Below are positions 1 through 11,024 of a stretch of 64,000 nucleotides of DNA, in pieces. The stretch is taken from assembly GCA_963576565.1 (NCBI GenBank), contig OY755044.1:39577235-39641234 (forward strand). The letters are read 5' to 3'. Numbering within the stretch: position 1 is the first letter of the stretch; each line of letters begins with the position of its first letter. Origin of the DNA: Aspidapion aeneum. Its lineage: Eukaryota; Arthropoda; Insecta; Coleoptera; Brentidae. Below the pieces are notes generated by a model. The model did no database searches. It saw nothing but the letters and a program-made list of their open reading frames with translations, and had not been told where the DNA came from. The translations under genes were made by a program, and so were the position numbers.

Positions 1-971
1 CTAACTTTTTAGCATTTTTGTTTTTAAGGCAGGTGTTATAAAATCGTTATCAAAAAGCCGACAAAAGATGATATGGCCTCACACTATAGATTCGATGTTT
101 TACTATTTTTGCATTTTTGCGCAACTGTAATACCTTGAGGCAGTTTTAGCACCTTGTTAAATCAATACAATTCGCTATAAATTCCCTTCTTATGACTTTT
201 CTCTAAGACGCTTAGTTTAGCTGGTACGTGGCTTGGAAAATGAACCTTGGCGGTCAAATTTTCACACTTATCTCCACAACCTAAGAAGCTCGAGTAGTGC
301 TTGGTTTGTAGAGAATTTGGATTGCTTTATAAAAGTAAATTTCAAAGTCGTTTTTTTTTCGAGTCCCAGGGAAGTACTACAGGCATTTCAGGGTTGCAAA
401 CTTAGTGATAAACTACTCTCAAGGATCCTACCAATGTCTAAAAACAATTGTAAACACCTGCGCGTTTGCAATTTCTTATGTCGATATTGACCGGCGTATG
501 TATAAATAAAATGTAAAAAAATCAAAATTGAAGTCTCGATAGTTTACCGACTTTTTATTTTCTAAAGCCTATTTACCTACTTTTATTACGAGTTAATTAA
601 TCAACAAGTTTTTTACTTTTTATTTACTTTTTAATTCCCAATATTCTTCTTTCTAAAAATATTTAAACAAAAATTTTTGTTGTAGCTAGATCTGATTGTA
701 GTCACCAGAAATGGAAATACAATAGATATATTATAAGTTATTCGAGTATAAATCCCTGATACAGGGTTAGCACCAAGGACGTTCTATTCTTTTCAATATC
801 CTAAATCTTCTTCAAGATCTCCCCGTGTGTGCTGAAAACAAAGCTATAAATCAGCTAGATGAACTGAGATAGCAAAGGTTAGCTGAAATAGCTGACATCT
901 TTATCAGTTTAGCACTTCCAATGCAAGACAAGGATATGAGTTGTGACCTTTCTCTATGTGTCTTGTTTCTG
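1..971. other. A/T-rich DNA, nothing recognised
   Basis: No family match, repeat structure or convincing exon was seen. An 85-codon open frame at 233-490 on the plus strand has no recognisable domain and is of a length expected by chance. Confidence 0.5.
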
Positions 972-1415
972 GGTAGGGAACAATTCGCCGCGGCCGATTT
1001 GACGCTGGCAGATTTACCATGGGCCAATTTGCCGATGGGACAATTTTCGTGATTTGATTCGTCGCGAGGATTTTTGTTAAATTTTAATCTAACTTAACTT
1101 ATTCTTTCTTAAATCATTGCTTCCCTGTCCTCTTGTTTGTAGATCAAAATCTGTGTTAAACCTAACTTTGATTAATAACCAGTCCAGGACACCAATATTT
1201 TGCAAAAAAATATAAATATAAATAAAAGGTTTTTTTTAAAATTATGTTTTTTAAAATGTTGTTTTTCCAAAAACTAGTTTATAAATAATAATTTTTTTTA
1301 AATATTTTTTCAAAAATATGTTTTCTATATGAATTAAACAAAATTTTAATCTTAAACCTCGTCGGCAGCAAATTGTCCGAGCGGCAAATCGGCCCGCGAC
1401 AAATTATCCCCTACC
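972..1415. repeat. Foldback element with arms made of ~15-bp units
   Basis: The two ends are inverted copies. The left starts GGTAGGGAACAATTCG and the reverse complement of the right starts GGTAGGGGATAATTTG. Both continue with degenerate 15-bp units of the type GCCGATTTG plus six bases. The middle (about 1080-1360) is A/T-rich and featureless. Arms made of short tandem units are typical of foldback (FB-like) DNA elements. Translated, the units resemble a pentapeptide repeat (ADLxx), but the arms are short, inverted and interrupted by stops, so I read this as a by-product of the 15-bp period. A one-sided relative of the array lies at 40734-40880. Confidence 0.6.
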
Positions 1416-1551
1416 TAAAGCAAAGAAAAATAAAGTTAAAAACCTCTGGTATGCTCTGAGTTAATTAATAAAATAAAGACAAATGCCTCTCTCAAGTTTT
1501 CGTTAAATGACACTAAATATTTTATAATATACATAACAATAATTTTTTTAG

Positions 1552-1614
1552 AGTCAGAATCAGCATCGGGATCTGGTTCAGGAGTGGACATCGACCCCAG
1601 TCTGCCCTACCCAG
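1552..1614 (+). CDS. Candidate internal exon of a host gene
   Basis: A 63-nt segment is preceded by a T-rich tract ending in AG (1550-1551) and followed by GT (1615). Its base composition is richer in G and C than the surroundings. Read from 1554 it gives SESASGSGSG followed by VDIDPSLPYP. The length is divisible by three and both boundaries are in the same phase (two bases at the start, one at the end). Serine-glycine repeats next to acidic residues occur at glycosaminoglycan attachment sites of proteoglycans, but the segment is too short to assign a gene. No neighbouring exon was found. It could be a chance open segment. Confidence 0.3.
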
Positions 1615-1949
1615 GTATCGCTCGATTGGCTTGCGGATACCTGTCGCAAACTACCCGCCCAAGAAGCTGGTGCTTGGCTCTGATCTCTAGCCCATATCCT
1701 TTTTTATACAAAAATCTTTATACTTTTAATAATAGGTATAAAAAATTTTAGCCTACTTTTCTTTTCAGCCTAAAAAGGTAAGTCATTTAAGTTATAGTGT
1801 TCTTTATTAGAAATATTAATATTTGATGAAGTAGACAATGAGCGCTAAACACAATTCATAACTGATATGCATAGAAAGTTTTTTGCCCAACAATGATTTT
1901 TAGAGATTAATACTTCAAACACTATTTTATAAACAATATTAATACATTA
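1615..1949. other. Unassigned sequence
   Basis: The open frame of the candidate exon continues to about 1750, but composition becomes A/T-rich after 1690. No repeat or family was recognised. Confidence 0.4.
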
Positions 1950-2090
1950 GACACTTATTGCAATAAAACCAGGCAATAATAGTGCCGGGCACTATTCTGA
2001 CTGTTTTTCATTAAAAACTGAAAGTTGATCTTTCAAACTGTCAGAATAGTACCCGGCACAATTACTGGCTGGCTTTATTGCAATAAGTCC
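1950..2090. mobile_element. Small palindromic miniature element
   Basis: The sequence is almost entirely an inverted repeat of about 60-bp arms around a short centre (about 2005-2035). The left arm contains ACTTATTGCAATAAA and AGTGCCGGGCACTATTCTGA; the right arm carries their reverse complements. Total length about 140 bp. This is the form of a non-autonomous inverted-repeat element. I could not fix the target duplication. Confidence 0.65.
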
Positions 2091-2820
2091 CCATTGTCGA
2101 TATTTAAATCTCTTTAATATTTTGACAATAAACAAATCATCAGTTGACAAGTGATCCAAAATAATCTATAATTTTAACACCAGCGGGCCTTAAATAGGTT
2201 TTTTTTAATACGGACGATAACGTTGGTGTTTTAATGCCCTCGGGCGTTTTTGTATATGTATTAATTATTAGTTTTTTATTTAAAATAACTACGCCATTGC
2301 AAACAAATGCAAATCAAGGTCAAATAGAATCTTTGAATGGAACCGCCCAGTGTTTTATTCCCGCCAATCAAGAAACGCCGCGTCAGAGCGAATTTATAAT
2401 ATACAAATCCATAGGCGTCTCGTTATAAAATTCGGTTGCTTAACTTTATTGTTTCCGATACAAAATAAAAAACAATTTTGATATGTGGTAAAGACTTTCT
2501 ACCGCAAAAACAAATAAATTAAAGTTTTGTAGTAGGAGGAAAACTTGCATAATTTTAGTGCTAATTGCTGATAGTTGCGGTTTATTGTCTATGGCACTCC
2601 TCTCTGTTAGAGATGGTGTTTAATCAGCGAAACCCGCATACGGTCGGACTGTACTAACTATAATGAAAATAATCGTTAGTTATTTGCTTCTCCACTAATA
2701 ATAGTTTCGGTTCTGGTTTCTAACCCTTGTCACTTTTGTGAACAGACAGTGGTCTTAATGTTAGAACATGTGCGACATTTAATCAACCGATTCTGGATAT
2801 ACGTATATAACGATTGCAAG
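2091..2820. other. Unassigned sequence with one short open frame
   Basis: Mostly A/T-rich. A 64-codon plus-strand frame at 2234-2428 begins with a hydrophobic stretch that could pass for a signal peptide, but it lacks homology I can name and any clear splice or promoter context. I do not call it a gene. Confidence 0.4.
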
Positions 2821-2925
2821 GATGTATCCAGGGGGGATCAAAGGGGATCGACTCCCCCTAAATAGTCAACAAAGTGTATTTAAAGAGAATTTCACAGCAA
2901 CACAAATAAGACAAAAAATTTGTAC
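2821..2925 (+). repeat. Interspersed repeat end, shared with 26594-26680
   Basis: A segment running from a GGGGGATCAA-type start through a GTCAACAAAGTGT-type motif to ACACAAATAAG recurs in diverged form at 26594-26680. The start resembles the terminal sequence of hAT-like miniature elements. The other terminus of this copy was not found. Confidence 0.45.
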
Positions 2926-3304
2926 AATATGCAATTTTTTTTTAAATGAATGGATTCCAAACCGATGCTGCCAGCTGGCGGGGTTTAATTTTTCGAATAC
3001 ACATCCCCATTTATACATAAACCCTAAGCAGTTTATTCAACGCAATACCGGCCGGCCACTGACGTGGAGGAAGATCAAAATGGCCATGCCATTTGTATTT
3101 CTGACTTTTGCCATTTGTTTTTGGCCACTGTATGTTAGCTAATTTGACGCCGTTTACAACTTTGATTTAATTGATGACAAAAATATTTTGTCCAAGAATA
3201 ACAGAACACGGTACAAAATTCATTAATTTAAGCAAGTGCGAACTGATTCGTGCGTTTGAAATTAATACTGTTTACACATTATCGATATAAATTCTTTTGA
3301 TAGT
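2926..3304. other. Unassigned sequence
   Basis: No element or gene recognised. An open frame of 106 codons spanning 2822-3142 starts inside the preceding repeat and is judged fortuitous. Confidence 0.4.
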
Positions 3305-3727
3305 GTTCGGTCACCTCCTCTATCTATCTTTGGACATAGGCCTCCCCCAATAGCTTCCATTCTTCTCTCTCTGTCGCTGTGTTCATTCATCTAGCTCCTG
3401 CATGTCTCTTCAAATCGTCCGCCCACCTCATTTTGGGTCTTCCCCTACTTCTTTTATTCTCCCAATGTCTCCAGTTTACAATACACTTGTTCCATCAATA
3501 GTCTTTATATCTGATATTATGACCGACAAATTTCTATTTTGAATTTGCAACTTCTCGTCAGACATTCCTTTGTAACGTTTGTCTTTCCATTGATCTTGGG
3601 GCTCTTATTACCTTATCCATGTTTGATTTTGTGTGTGTCCAGGTCTGGGATCCATAGGTAAGTACAGGAAGGAATTTACATTGGGTATACACTTTCGTTT
3701 TGAGATACTGAGAGTATTTTTATTTTT
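3305..3727 (-). pseudogene. RTE-like LINE, reverse transcriptase C-terminus (fragment)
   Basis: Read on the minus strand this encodes pieces typical of the end of insect RTE-type endonuclease/reverse-transcriptase proteins. They include PVLTYGSQTWTHTKSNMDK, then RSRGRPKMRWADDLKRHAG, then EEWKLLGEAYVQR at the very end (near 3330-3350). The frame is broken by shifts and stops. Upstream coding sequence of the same copy resumes at 4490-4824, so the element was split by insertion of the AGCTCACAC-bounded element between them. A sister fragment lies at 7670-8312. Confidence 0.8.
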
Positions 3728-4489
3728 AGCTCACACATATACTATACTATAGTAGTGTTAGCTCACACATATACTATACTATAGTAGTGTGAGCTATGGT
3801 GATCCTAATTTTTTCGAGAAAAAAAAAAGTTGCTCCGATTTCAAAATTTTTTATATATCTTTGCGTTTCAGATAATTTTGAAACTTTTTTGTTGCGCCGT
3901 CTATCTGTCTGTCTGTCTGTCTGTCTGTATGTCTGTCTGTCTGTAACGACCAACGCGCATAACTCAAAAACCGCTTGGCCGATTTTAATCAAATTTGGTA
4001 TCTAGGCTGGGTTTTGGGCCGAGATGGTCCCATTTAAAAATGAACAAAATCCACCTAACACAAACTAAATAAAAGGGTGGGGGTAGATTTCAAAAATTAG
4101 AGTATTTGGGAAAATATGGCGTGTGTGATATCAAACGAAAGGTAATTGAGTCTGGAGTTAAACAAAATACCTTTTAATTAATTAAAAAAAAAAGGTGGGG
4201 GTATATTTCAAAAATTAGAGTATGTGAAAATATGGCGTGTGTGATATCAAACGAAAGGTAATTGAGTCCGGAGTTTAACAAAATACATTTTAGTTTTTGT
4301 TTTTTTGAAGGGTGGAAGTAGATTTCAAAAATTTGAGTTTGTCAAAACATGGCTTGTGTGGTATCAAACAAAAGGTAATTTAGTCTGGAGTTGAATAAAA
4401 TATATTTTAGTTTTTAGTTATATTAGCTCACACGTACACTATAACTATAGTATCTAGTGTGAGCTTAGGGGCCCATATATTGGCAGCGT
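3728..4489 (+). mobile_element. AGCTCACAC-hairpin element, copy 1
   Basis: Both ends carry palindromes that begin AGCTCACAC and end GTGTGAGCT (3760-3795 and 4425-4465); the left palindrome is partly duplicated (3728-3758). Inside, from left to right, are a (CTGT)n microsatellite (about 3901-3942) and three tandem units of roughly 120 bp sharing the motif ATATGGCGTGTGTGATATCA. It interrupts an RTE-like LINE. The homology with copy 2 continues about 25 bp past the right hairpin, to a motif ATTGGCAG, so the real end lies there. Terminal palindromes plus an internal tandem array plus a microsatellite recall non-autonomous Helentron-type elements, but no rolling-circle protein is present. Confidence 0.7.
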
Positions 4490-4824
4490 ATTTTAATATG
4501 TAGCTCGATTTACCGAATGCTGCCCAGGCCAATCTTACTCGTCTCTTGATTTCAGCCATTGAGTTTTCCTTTTTTAGATTAATAATTCGGCCCAGGTATA
4601 TATATTCCTCTACTTGTTCTATTTTTTCTTGGTTTATTCTGATCGGGATATCCTCATCTGTATTTGTTATGACTATAGTTTTAGTTCACTTAATACTCAA
4701 GCCAATATTTTAATTGCTGTATCCAGTTCCTCCTGCATTTTTATCAGTTCTTCTTTCTTATCTGTTACCAAGGCAATATCATTGTCCGTTTACTTTAATG
4801 CCTATTTCTTCCCAATCCAGGTTG
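4490..4824 (-). pseudogene. RTE-like LINE, reverse transcriptase palm region (fragment)
   Basis: This is the minus-strand continuation of the LINE at 3305-3727. It carries a decayed catalytic segment reading DNDIALVTDKKEELIKMQEE. After a frameshift it continues with RINQEKIEQVEEYIYLGRII and IKRRVRLAWAAFGK. The usual FADD-type motif is reduced to DND. It ends where the next repeat (4824-5285) begins. Confidence 0.75.
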
Positions 4825-5285
4825 ATGATATATTAGCCTTCAAAACAATTTTTGTAAATATCTCAGAAACTAAAGCTCCTACGAAGTTTTTGGTTATAAC
4901 ACGAATTATTGAGCAAAATATAGTCTACTATATTACTAAAACAGTGTGTTGATACGATGCTCCGTTAAAAAGTTAGCAAAGTTTTTAATTGTCAAAAAAC
5001 TGTCATTAGCATTAATGAATTTTGACCAAAATCTAATCGCTAGTAAGAGTGTCGAACACTATTTTACCTCAAAATTTTATGGAAATCGGTTCAGCAGTTT
5101 AGGAGCTATCGTGTTACGGACAGAAATAATATACACACACACAGACACACAGACAGACATCACGACGATATTGCTAGTATAGGTCAAAATAGATTGAAAT
5201 AACACATTTTTGGCGTTATCTGAAAAAAAAAAATTTCGTCGAAAATAATACCTTCTCTAGCCATTGCTATGCGGGCAAGGAAGGT
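4824..5285 (+). mobile_element. ACCTTCC-family inverted-repeat element, left-truncated
   Basis: This matches the complete copy at 37289-37757 from its GATATATTAGCC-type motif to its right end GGAAGGT. It includes the segment around CGGTTCAGCAGTTTAGGAGC and a (CA)n/(CAGA)n microsatellite at 5138-5160. The left terminal repeat is missing and the sequence abuts LINE DNA. Further partial copies are at 17295-17512 and 42903-43311, both in the opposite orientation. No coding capacity seen. Confidence 0.75.
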
Positions 5286-5615
5286 AATAAAATGATTTTA
5301 TGTTTAAAAATTGCTTAGAAATTTAAAACAAAAACTAAAAATAATCAAAATTTGATATATATTTTTTTTTATACAGGACCAAACTGAATTGTGAATGTAA
5401 AATATTACTTTTTTTGTGTGAATAATAGTTAACTTTAAGTTATTTATGACTTTTTTCCAAATCTCAAGGGTTTTTTAACTGTTTAACATAAAAAAAGTGT
5501 GTAAATTTGTGTGACCGGTGTTACCCTTTGGTAGCTATATTACAATGTTAGATATATCACAAAAATGAGAAAAAAGCGTCTAACAGACAATATTAACCCT
5601 TGTTATTCGTAAGAA
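5286..5615. other. A/T-rich DNA with a GTGACCGG motif
   Basis: No gene recognised. A GTGACCGGTG motif at 5511 recurs inverted at 6131 and direct at 6177 and 6332, on both sides of the miniature element at 5616-6103. It may mark the ends of an older host element. Confidence 0.4.
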
Positions 5616-6103
5616 CTATAGTTTTTGCAAAGATAAAAGCCGACCATCGGCATATCCTTTATAGAAAGTGACATGGGCGGCGGTAGATATACTCATGAAA
5701 ATTATTTCATTTAATTATGGCGTAAACTAAAGAAATAAAAATAGATAATAAAACTTACTATTCCTACACCTACAGAAACGACACTGATTTATTTTCTAAC
5801 TCTGCATACTGCCGACTAAAGAGGTCCCGAAAGACACACCCGAAAGCAATTACAAGCGCATCTCAAAAAAATCTGCCAATCAGGTGCCGTCCATCCACCT
5901 GGCCTCGGTCGGTCTGAAAACAAATGCTTTGTGGTCGGACCGACAAAAGCCGCGGCTCTTTTCTGTCGGTAGGGTTGAAATTATACCAGGAAGATTTTAT
6001 ATGAATTTGGATAACTTTTGAAGGGCAGAAACAAGCAAAATTTCATGAAATTGATAAAACCCCGTATTAGGAGGTTCGTCAATTGACTTTGCAAAAACTA
6101 TAC
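5616..6103 (+). mobile_element. CTATAGTTTTTGCAAAG miniature element, copy 1
   Basis: The element is about 490 bp. It starts CTATAGTTTTTGCAAAG and ends with the matching CTTTGCAAAAACTATA. Copy 2 spans 29574-34444 and is split by a Jockey-type LINE after the motif ATTTAATTATGGC, so this copy shows the uninterrupted target. Copy 2 has a 95-codon open frame on its right side (34059-34346), but this copy does not keep it open. Confidence 0.75.
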
Positions 6104-6435
6104 CTTATTTTATAACATATTATTTTGTATCACCGGTCACATTCACGTCAGGTCGGTCACGTTTTTCATCAAATTAGTGACCGGCGTTACAATAATAAGG
6201 TTTTTTAAATCTGGTGCTTTTATCTCTGCAATGTTTTCCCGCAATATAATAAAATAAGGTCACGGTACTCCTTGAGATAATTTTACTTGTTTCTGTTTAA
6301 CTTTAAGTTTGATATTTTTTTAAATAACCCATGTGACCGGTGCTACGACACAAAAACATATGCAGTAAACTAATTTTTTCTTCACTTGAGAAAAATCTAA
6401 ATAAACATAATAAAAACTTACCTGTTAAATGTAAA
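6104..6435. other. Unassigned sequence with GTGACCGG motifs
   Basis: Three copies of the GTGACCGG-type motif (6131 inverted, 6177 and 6332 direct) are the only structure seen. No gene. Confidence 0.35.
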
Positions 6436-6915
6436 ATCACTAGCAGCAAAGTTTTCGTAGGCGGCCTTAACAGAGTGGGCTCAGAATGTGATACAAAAGC
6501 AATGGACCAACACAGGAAACGCCAGACAGGGGAGGAGTGTGTGAAAGGATACAGCAAGTCCCGTATGGACTGCCTGCTCCGTAGAAAACGAAGAGAGGTA
6601 GGAGCCATAGTGGAAGTCCTAACCGGACACTGCGTCCTACAAGGACACTTGGCGAAGATGAAAGTGAACGTGCGAGCGGTGTTGGGCCGAGGACGAGACC
6701 TCGGCGCATTTCCTCTCATCATGTAAAGCATACAAGAAGGCAAGAAGAGAGATATTCGAAGAGGAACCTTCTGAATCTGAGGTGGCCCGATATTCTGGCC
6801 TTTGTACAGAAGACGGGCAGATTCCTTAGCGAACGATGGTCGCAGTAGGGGGGATGCCCGGGGGTTGGCGAAAAGAGCGCTTCATGTGCACGGTACTACT
6901 ACTACTACTACTAGC
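6436..6915 (+). pseudogene. R1/I-like LINE, C-terminal remnant
   Basis: Plus-strand sequence encodes GYSKSRMDCLLRRKRREVGA followed by IVEVLTGHCVLQGHLAKMKV. After a frameshift it continues with EDETSAHFLSSCKAYKKARR. This is the arrangement at the C-terminus of R1/I-type LINE ORF2 proteins: an LTGH..L..HL segment followed by an E..HFL..C knuckle. The cysteines before the glutamates are lost. A (TAC)n microsatellite at about 6894-6914 is a plausible 3' tail. Only the last ~150 residues remain. Confidence 0.65.
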
Positions 6916-7165
6916 GCCTCTGGCGGCAAAAATGTGAGCAAATATGGGGTGCTACCAGCGTCACCCCTCAGGGACACACATTCAAGGCACTATGCAAACT
7001 TTAATAAAGTCAATTCGAGTATCGGAAAAATTTATTAGAATACTACGTAACTGCTTTTATTTCGTAAAATTTTTAGTTATATATTCTCAAACATACACAG
7101 TAAAATACAACAGATTTACCATAGGAAATAGGCAACAGGGACCGCCCTTACATTTGGCTATTTGG

Positions 7166-7408
7166 ACGGTGTTATGCAACAACCGTTTAAGCCACAACCT
7201 CTGAAAAATCATATTCTTTGTTGTAAAACGTTCAAAATTAGTTCTAGAACGATACGCAAAAATGATTTAACCCACAGCCAAAGAATTTCGCCATCTATGA
7301 TTATTATTACTAAGTCACAAATCGTTATTGTCGCTATAAGAACCTTGCAACAGTGATCTATCTCAAAACCTCCCAATTGTGGCTTAAACGGTTGTTGCAT
7401 AACACCGT
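7166..7408. mobile_element. Miniature inverted-repeat element
   Basis: This 243-bp element has terminal inverted repeats of about 33 bp. They start ACGGTGTTATGCAACAACCG and continue TTTAAGCCACAA on both sides. No convincing target duplication was seen. The two overlapping antisense open frames here simply reflect the inverted ends. Confidence 0.75.
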
Positions 7409-7669
7409 TCATTTAAAACTTAGTCACTTTTTATTTTCTACACAAAAGCTACCGTAATTTGTTTTTTACTAGAAAATATGTGCCTTTAAACTAGCATGAT
7501 ATGTTACCAAGTGATGGTTGATCAACCTCATTTTTTTAGTCAGAGACTGCAATTGACCTTTAAATAAATTTTAACTCCCAAAAATTAAAATATCATCTTG
7601 AAATTTTTGCACAAATATACGCTCGAAGTATGTTTACGAAGCTTGGTAAAATATCTATCTATTTTATCT

Positions 7670-8312
7670 ATTTAGCCTTCTTCGATCCATCTTTGGACAT
7701 AGGTCATATCTTCCACTCTTCTCTGTATGAGACATGTTCATCCATCTATTCCCCGCATGTTTCTTCAAATTGTGCGCCCATCTCATTTGGGGTCTTCCCC
7801 TACTTCTTTTATTTTCGCAAGGTCTCCAGTTTACAATACATTATACATTTACATACATCGATCGTCTTTCTGTCTGATATTATACAAAAAATTTCAATTT
7901 TAATTTTGCTCCTTCTTCTCTGACATCCCTTACTTTTTTTTATTTCTTATCCATTCATTCCTTTGTCTATCTGTTAGCTTTACACGTAACATTTGTCTTT
8001 CAATTGATCTTTGGGCTTTTTCTACTTTATCCATGTTTGATTTTGTAAACGTCCAGGTCTGGAATCTATATATGAGCACAGCAAGAATACATTGGTTATA
8101 CACTTTCGTTTTAAGGTACTGATGATATTTTTTATTTTTTAATATGTAGCTTAATTTACCGAATGCTGCCCAGGCCAATCTTTGACTCGTCTCTTGATTT
8201 CAGCCGTTTGGTTTTCTTTCTTTAGTTTAATAATTTGTCCCAGATATATATAAATTCCTCTTCTTGTTCTATTTTTTCTTGGTTTATTGTGATTGTGATG
8301 TCTTCATCTTGG
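7670..8312 (-). pseudogene. RTE-like LINE, reverse transcriptase C-terminal remnant
   Basis: The minus strand has an 82-codon open stretch (7930-8178) with AAFGKLSYILKNKKYHQYLK, then TKVYNQCILAVLIYRFQTWT, then KAQRSIERQMLRVKLTDRQR. This is the conserved block near the C-terminus of insect RTE-type reverse transcriptases. The G-rich ETWT motif is changed to QTWT and a Y.G motif to YRF. Downstream sequence to about 7690 keeps the end of the protein in other frames. It is the same family as the fragments at 3305-3727 and 4490-4824 and shows what the latter looked like before interruption. Confidence 0.8.
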
Positions 8313-9203
8313 TAAAATATAAGAAAGAAATATTTGGAGGAGAATTTAATGAAAAGATAATAATAAAATTAAAATTGTATCTACGTGCCTTCGCGCATGG
8401 ACAATCACGTGACTGTCCTAAAGCAATTTTGGTTTCATTTCCCGTGTATTACTAAAGATAATAAGGAGCTTAAAACATAATCAACCGCTCTGTCTTTTTT
8501 ATATTCCAAACAAAAGAAACGCAATATACCTTACTTATAACGGTAAATACAGAAACGAGAGATGGATGAGAAATTGCGAAAAACAAACAAGTAAAATGAT
8601 GATTAATCATCAAAAAGCTGCCGGGAAAAAATGCTCCAGTGGGGTAGTTTTTTTTTTGGAGAAAAATCATAATGGCGATTGTCATGTAACTAATGATATT
8701 TTAATGCTCCTTTTTTGTAATGAAGTAAATTATCACGATAATGATAAAATGAACTAATAGTAACGCCACTACAGACAGACATGATAATGGTAAATGGTCT
8801 ATACAAGTTTGTATTTCAGAGGGAGGGTAATTACTGCCCCCCTCTCGATTCTGAACTCAACATGGAGAAATGTAATACCATAACTCCAAACATTAACCCT
8901 TTTTATTTGGTCAGTGAAATCCAGAAACTTGGGAGATAAAAACACCAGAGCTTATATTATTTTCGCCTACGGCCGGCGGCGGAGAACGAAAATACTCAAT
9001 TTTTATTTTATACATCAAAATGTCCGCGAACGCTTTAGTAACGACCTTAATGTGTGTGTCGTATTTTATGCCCCCTTTTCTTGCCCTGAATTTTTGTGAA
9101 GTGCGCTGCTTGTAGGCTCCAAAATACAAAATGGATTTCATGTTTTATTTAGACATTTTTTTGGTCTTCTTTAGCTTATTCATCTTCTGCGACCGTATAA
9201 AAA
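8313..9203. other. Unassigned sequence
   Basis: No gene or repeat family recognised. Short open frames on both strands (8470-8757, 8911-9141) overlap each other and lack features. Confidence 0.4.
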
Positions 9204-9923
9204 ATACTCTGCCAATCTATGGGCACCTAAGCTCACACTAGGTACTATAGTTATAGTGTGAGCTAATATAATCAAAAACTGAAATATATTTTATTCAACT
9301 CCAGACTGAATTACCTTTCGTTTGATACCACACAAGCCATGTTTTGACTTAAACTCAAATTTTTTAAATCTACCCCCACCCTTTAAAAAAAAACTAAAAT
9401 GTATTTTGTTTAACTACAGACTCAATTACCTTTCGTTTGATATCACACACGCCATATTTTCACTTAAACTCTAATTTTTGACATCTACCCCCACCCTTTT
9501 TTTAAAAATAAACTAAAATTCATTTTTTTTAAATCCAGATTTAATTACCTTTCGGTTGATATCACACACGCCATATTTTCACATAAACTCTAATTTTTGG
9601 AATCTACCCCCACCCTTTTATTTGGCTTGCGTTCGGTGGATTTTGTTAATTTTTAAATGGGATCATCACGGCCCAAGACCCAACTTAGGTACCAAATTTC
9701 ATTAAAATCGGACAAGCGGTTTTCGAGTTATGCGGGTTGGTCGTTACAGACAGACATACAGACAGACAGACATACATACAGACAGACAGACAGACAGACA
9801 GACAGCAAAACAAAAAAGTTTCAAAATCATCTGAAACGCAAAGATATATAAATTTTTGAAATCGGAGCATTTTTTTTTCTCGATAAAATAGCTCACACTA
9901 CTTATATAGTAGTAGTGTGAGCT
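9204..9923 (-). mobile_element. AGCTCACAC-hairpin element, copy 2
   Basis: This is the inverted counterpart of the element at 3728-4489. Terminal palindromes lie at 9230-9264 and 9890-9923. Three ~120-bp tandem units (about 9290-9620) carry GATATCACACACGCCATATT. A (CAGA)n microsatellite lies at about 9747-9805. Homology with copy 1 includes about 25 bp outside the first hairpin (CTGCCAAT side). Confidence 0.7.
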
Positions 9924-10781
9924 AAAAGGAAACATTTTTAATAATTCGTTTGGGCGCATTTATCGAATAAAAAAGTGATTTTTTAATTTTTTTTCATGAT
10001 AACGATGGCAGATACGAAAAAACTAAGAGAGGCCAAAATGTTTCTAAACTAAGCAAAATATTTTATTTTGTTTTTGAAACCTACCAGTGGCGGACGGCAA
10101 AAAACAAAAAAAAAGTAGAAATGGAACATGAAATCTGAAACCTTCTTGTAGATTTTTACAAGGTGTTTTATAATGTGAGTTTTATTTCTAGTATAACAAA
10201 TATAAACTAATATGATAAAGGCTGTATAAACGGTATGAATAAAAATATTTGAATGAGATGAGATGGTGGAGGCTAAAACAATAATAATATTTCATACCTA
10301 TATCATGAGGATCAACCTTCCTTTAGTTTTTAGGAGTTTTTTTAGACAAAAATAATTTTAAAAACAAAAGATGATTTTTCACCGCCAAATGGATACCTAG
10401 TTTCTTGATAAAATAACAAATTAATTAAAAAGAACATACCAATGTTAATATTTGGTCTTCTAATAAAGTATGATTGTACGGTAGTGATGCATGGTTAGCA
10501 CATTTATTTGATTTAAAAGATCCAACCTGTCCCCCTGGCCACCCATTCTGGCCCCGTTGTGCCCCTACTGTGTTTGACTCAGATAATAATTGAACTAATC
10601 TCTAGTAAAAAAAACTAAGCAGACTTCAAATCATTTATAGGCCAAAAACTTAGGCATCTTGATATAAAGCCATGGTTGTTGTCTTAGACCACTCCAGGGC
10701 CACAATAAGACCATATTGGCTGCTAGCTCCAAATAGGCCTCGAGATACCCTGTCCCGAGAGGTGGCTCGATCGCCGATGTT
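9924..10781. other. Unassigned sequence
   Basis: A/T-rich up to about 10620, then more balanced composition (10640-10780) without recognisable coding features. Confidence 0.4.
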
Positions 10782-10973
10782 TGTACACCAAAAGGAAACA
10801 CCAAGTATTTCCTGAGGTATTTCCTGGTAGTTCCTAGTATTTCCCAGTATTTTCTCAAATTTCAATGGTATTTCCTAGTATTGCCCAAGCACTTCCCGTT
10901 ATTTCCTAGTATATTTCCCAGTACTTCCCAAGTATTTCCTGGTATTTCCCCTAACCTGTACACCAAAAGGAAA
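10782..10973 (+). repeat. TATTTCC minisatellite between 17-bp direct repeats
   Basis: A degenerate array of about 10-11 bp units (TATTTCCTAG, TATTTCCCAG and variants) fills 10799-10956. It is bracketed by two identical copies of TGTACACCAAAAGGAAA (10782-10798 and 10957-10973). The flanking direct repeats could come from unequal exchange or insertion. Confidence 0.65.
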
Positions 10974-11024
10974 TACCCAGCCACCCCTCACCCTGTCCCA
11001 TGTAGTGATGTCCGGAATGGCCGA

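Noticed and set aside
972..1050. Pentapeptide-repeat protein (ADLTL ADLPW ANLPM)
   Set aside because: The 15-bp unit of a foldback arm produces this motif; the frame stops at once and the second arm is inverted.
2234..2428. 64-codon frame with a hydrophobic start
   Set aside because: No homology, splice signals or promoter evidence; length is within chance for this composition.
3774..4005. Antisense frames rich in TDRQ and SVCLSVC repeats (also at 9657-9959)
   Set aside because: They are products of the CTGT/CAGA microsatellites in the AGCTCACAC elements.
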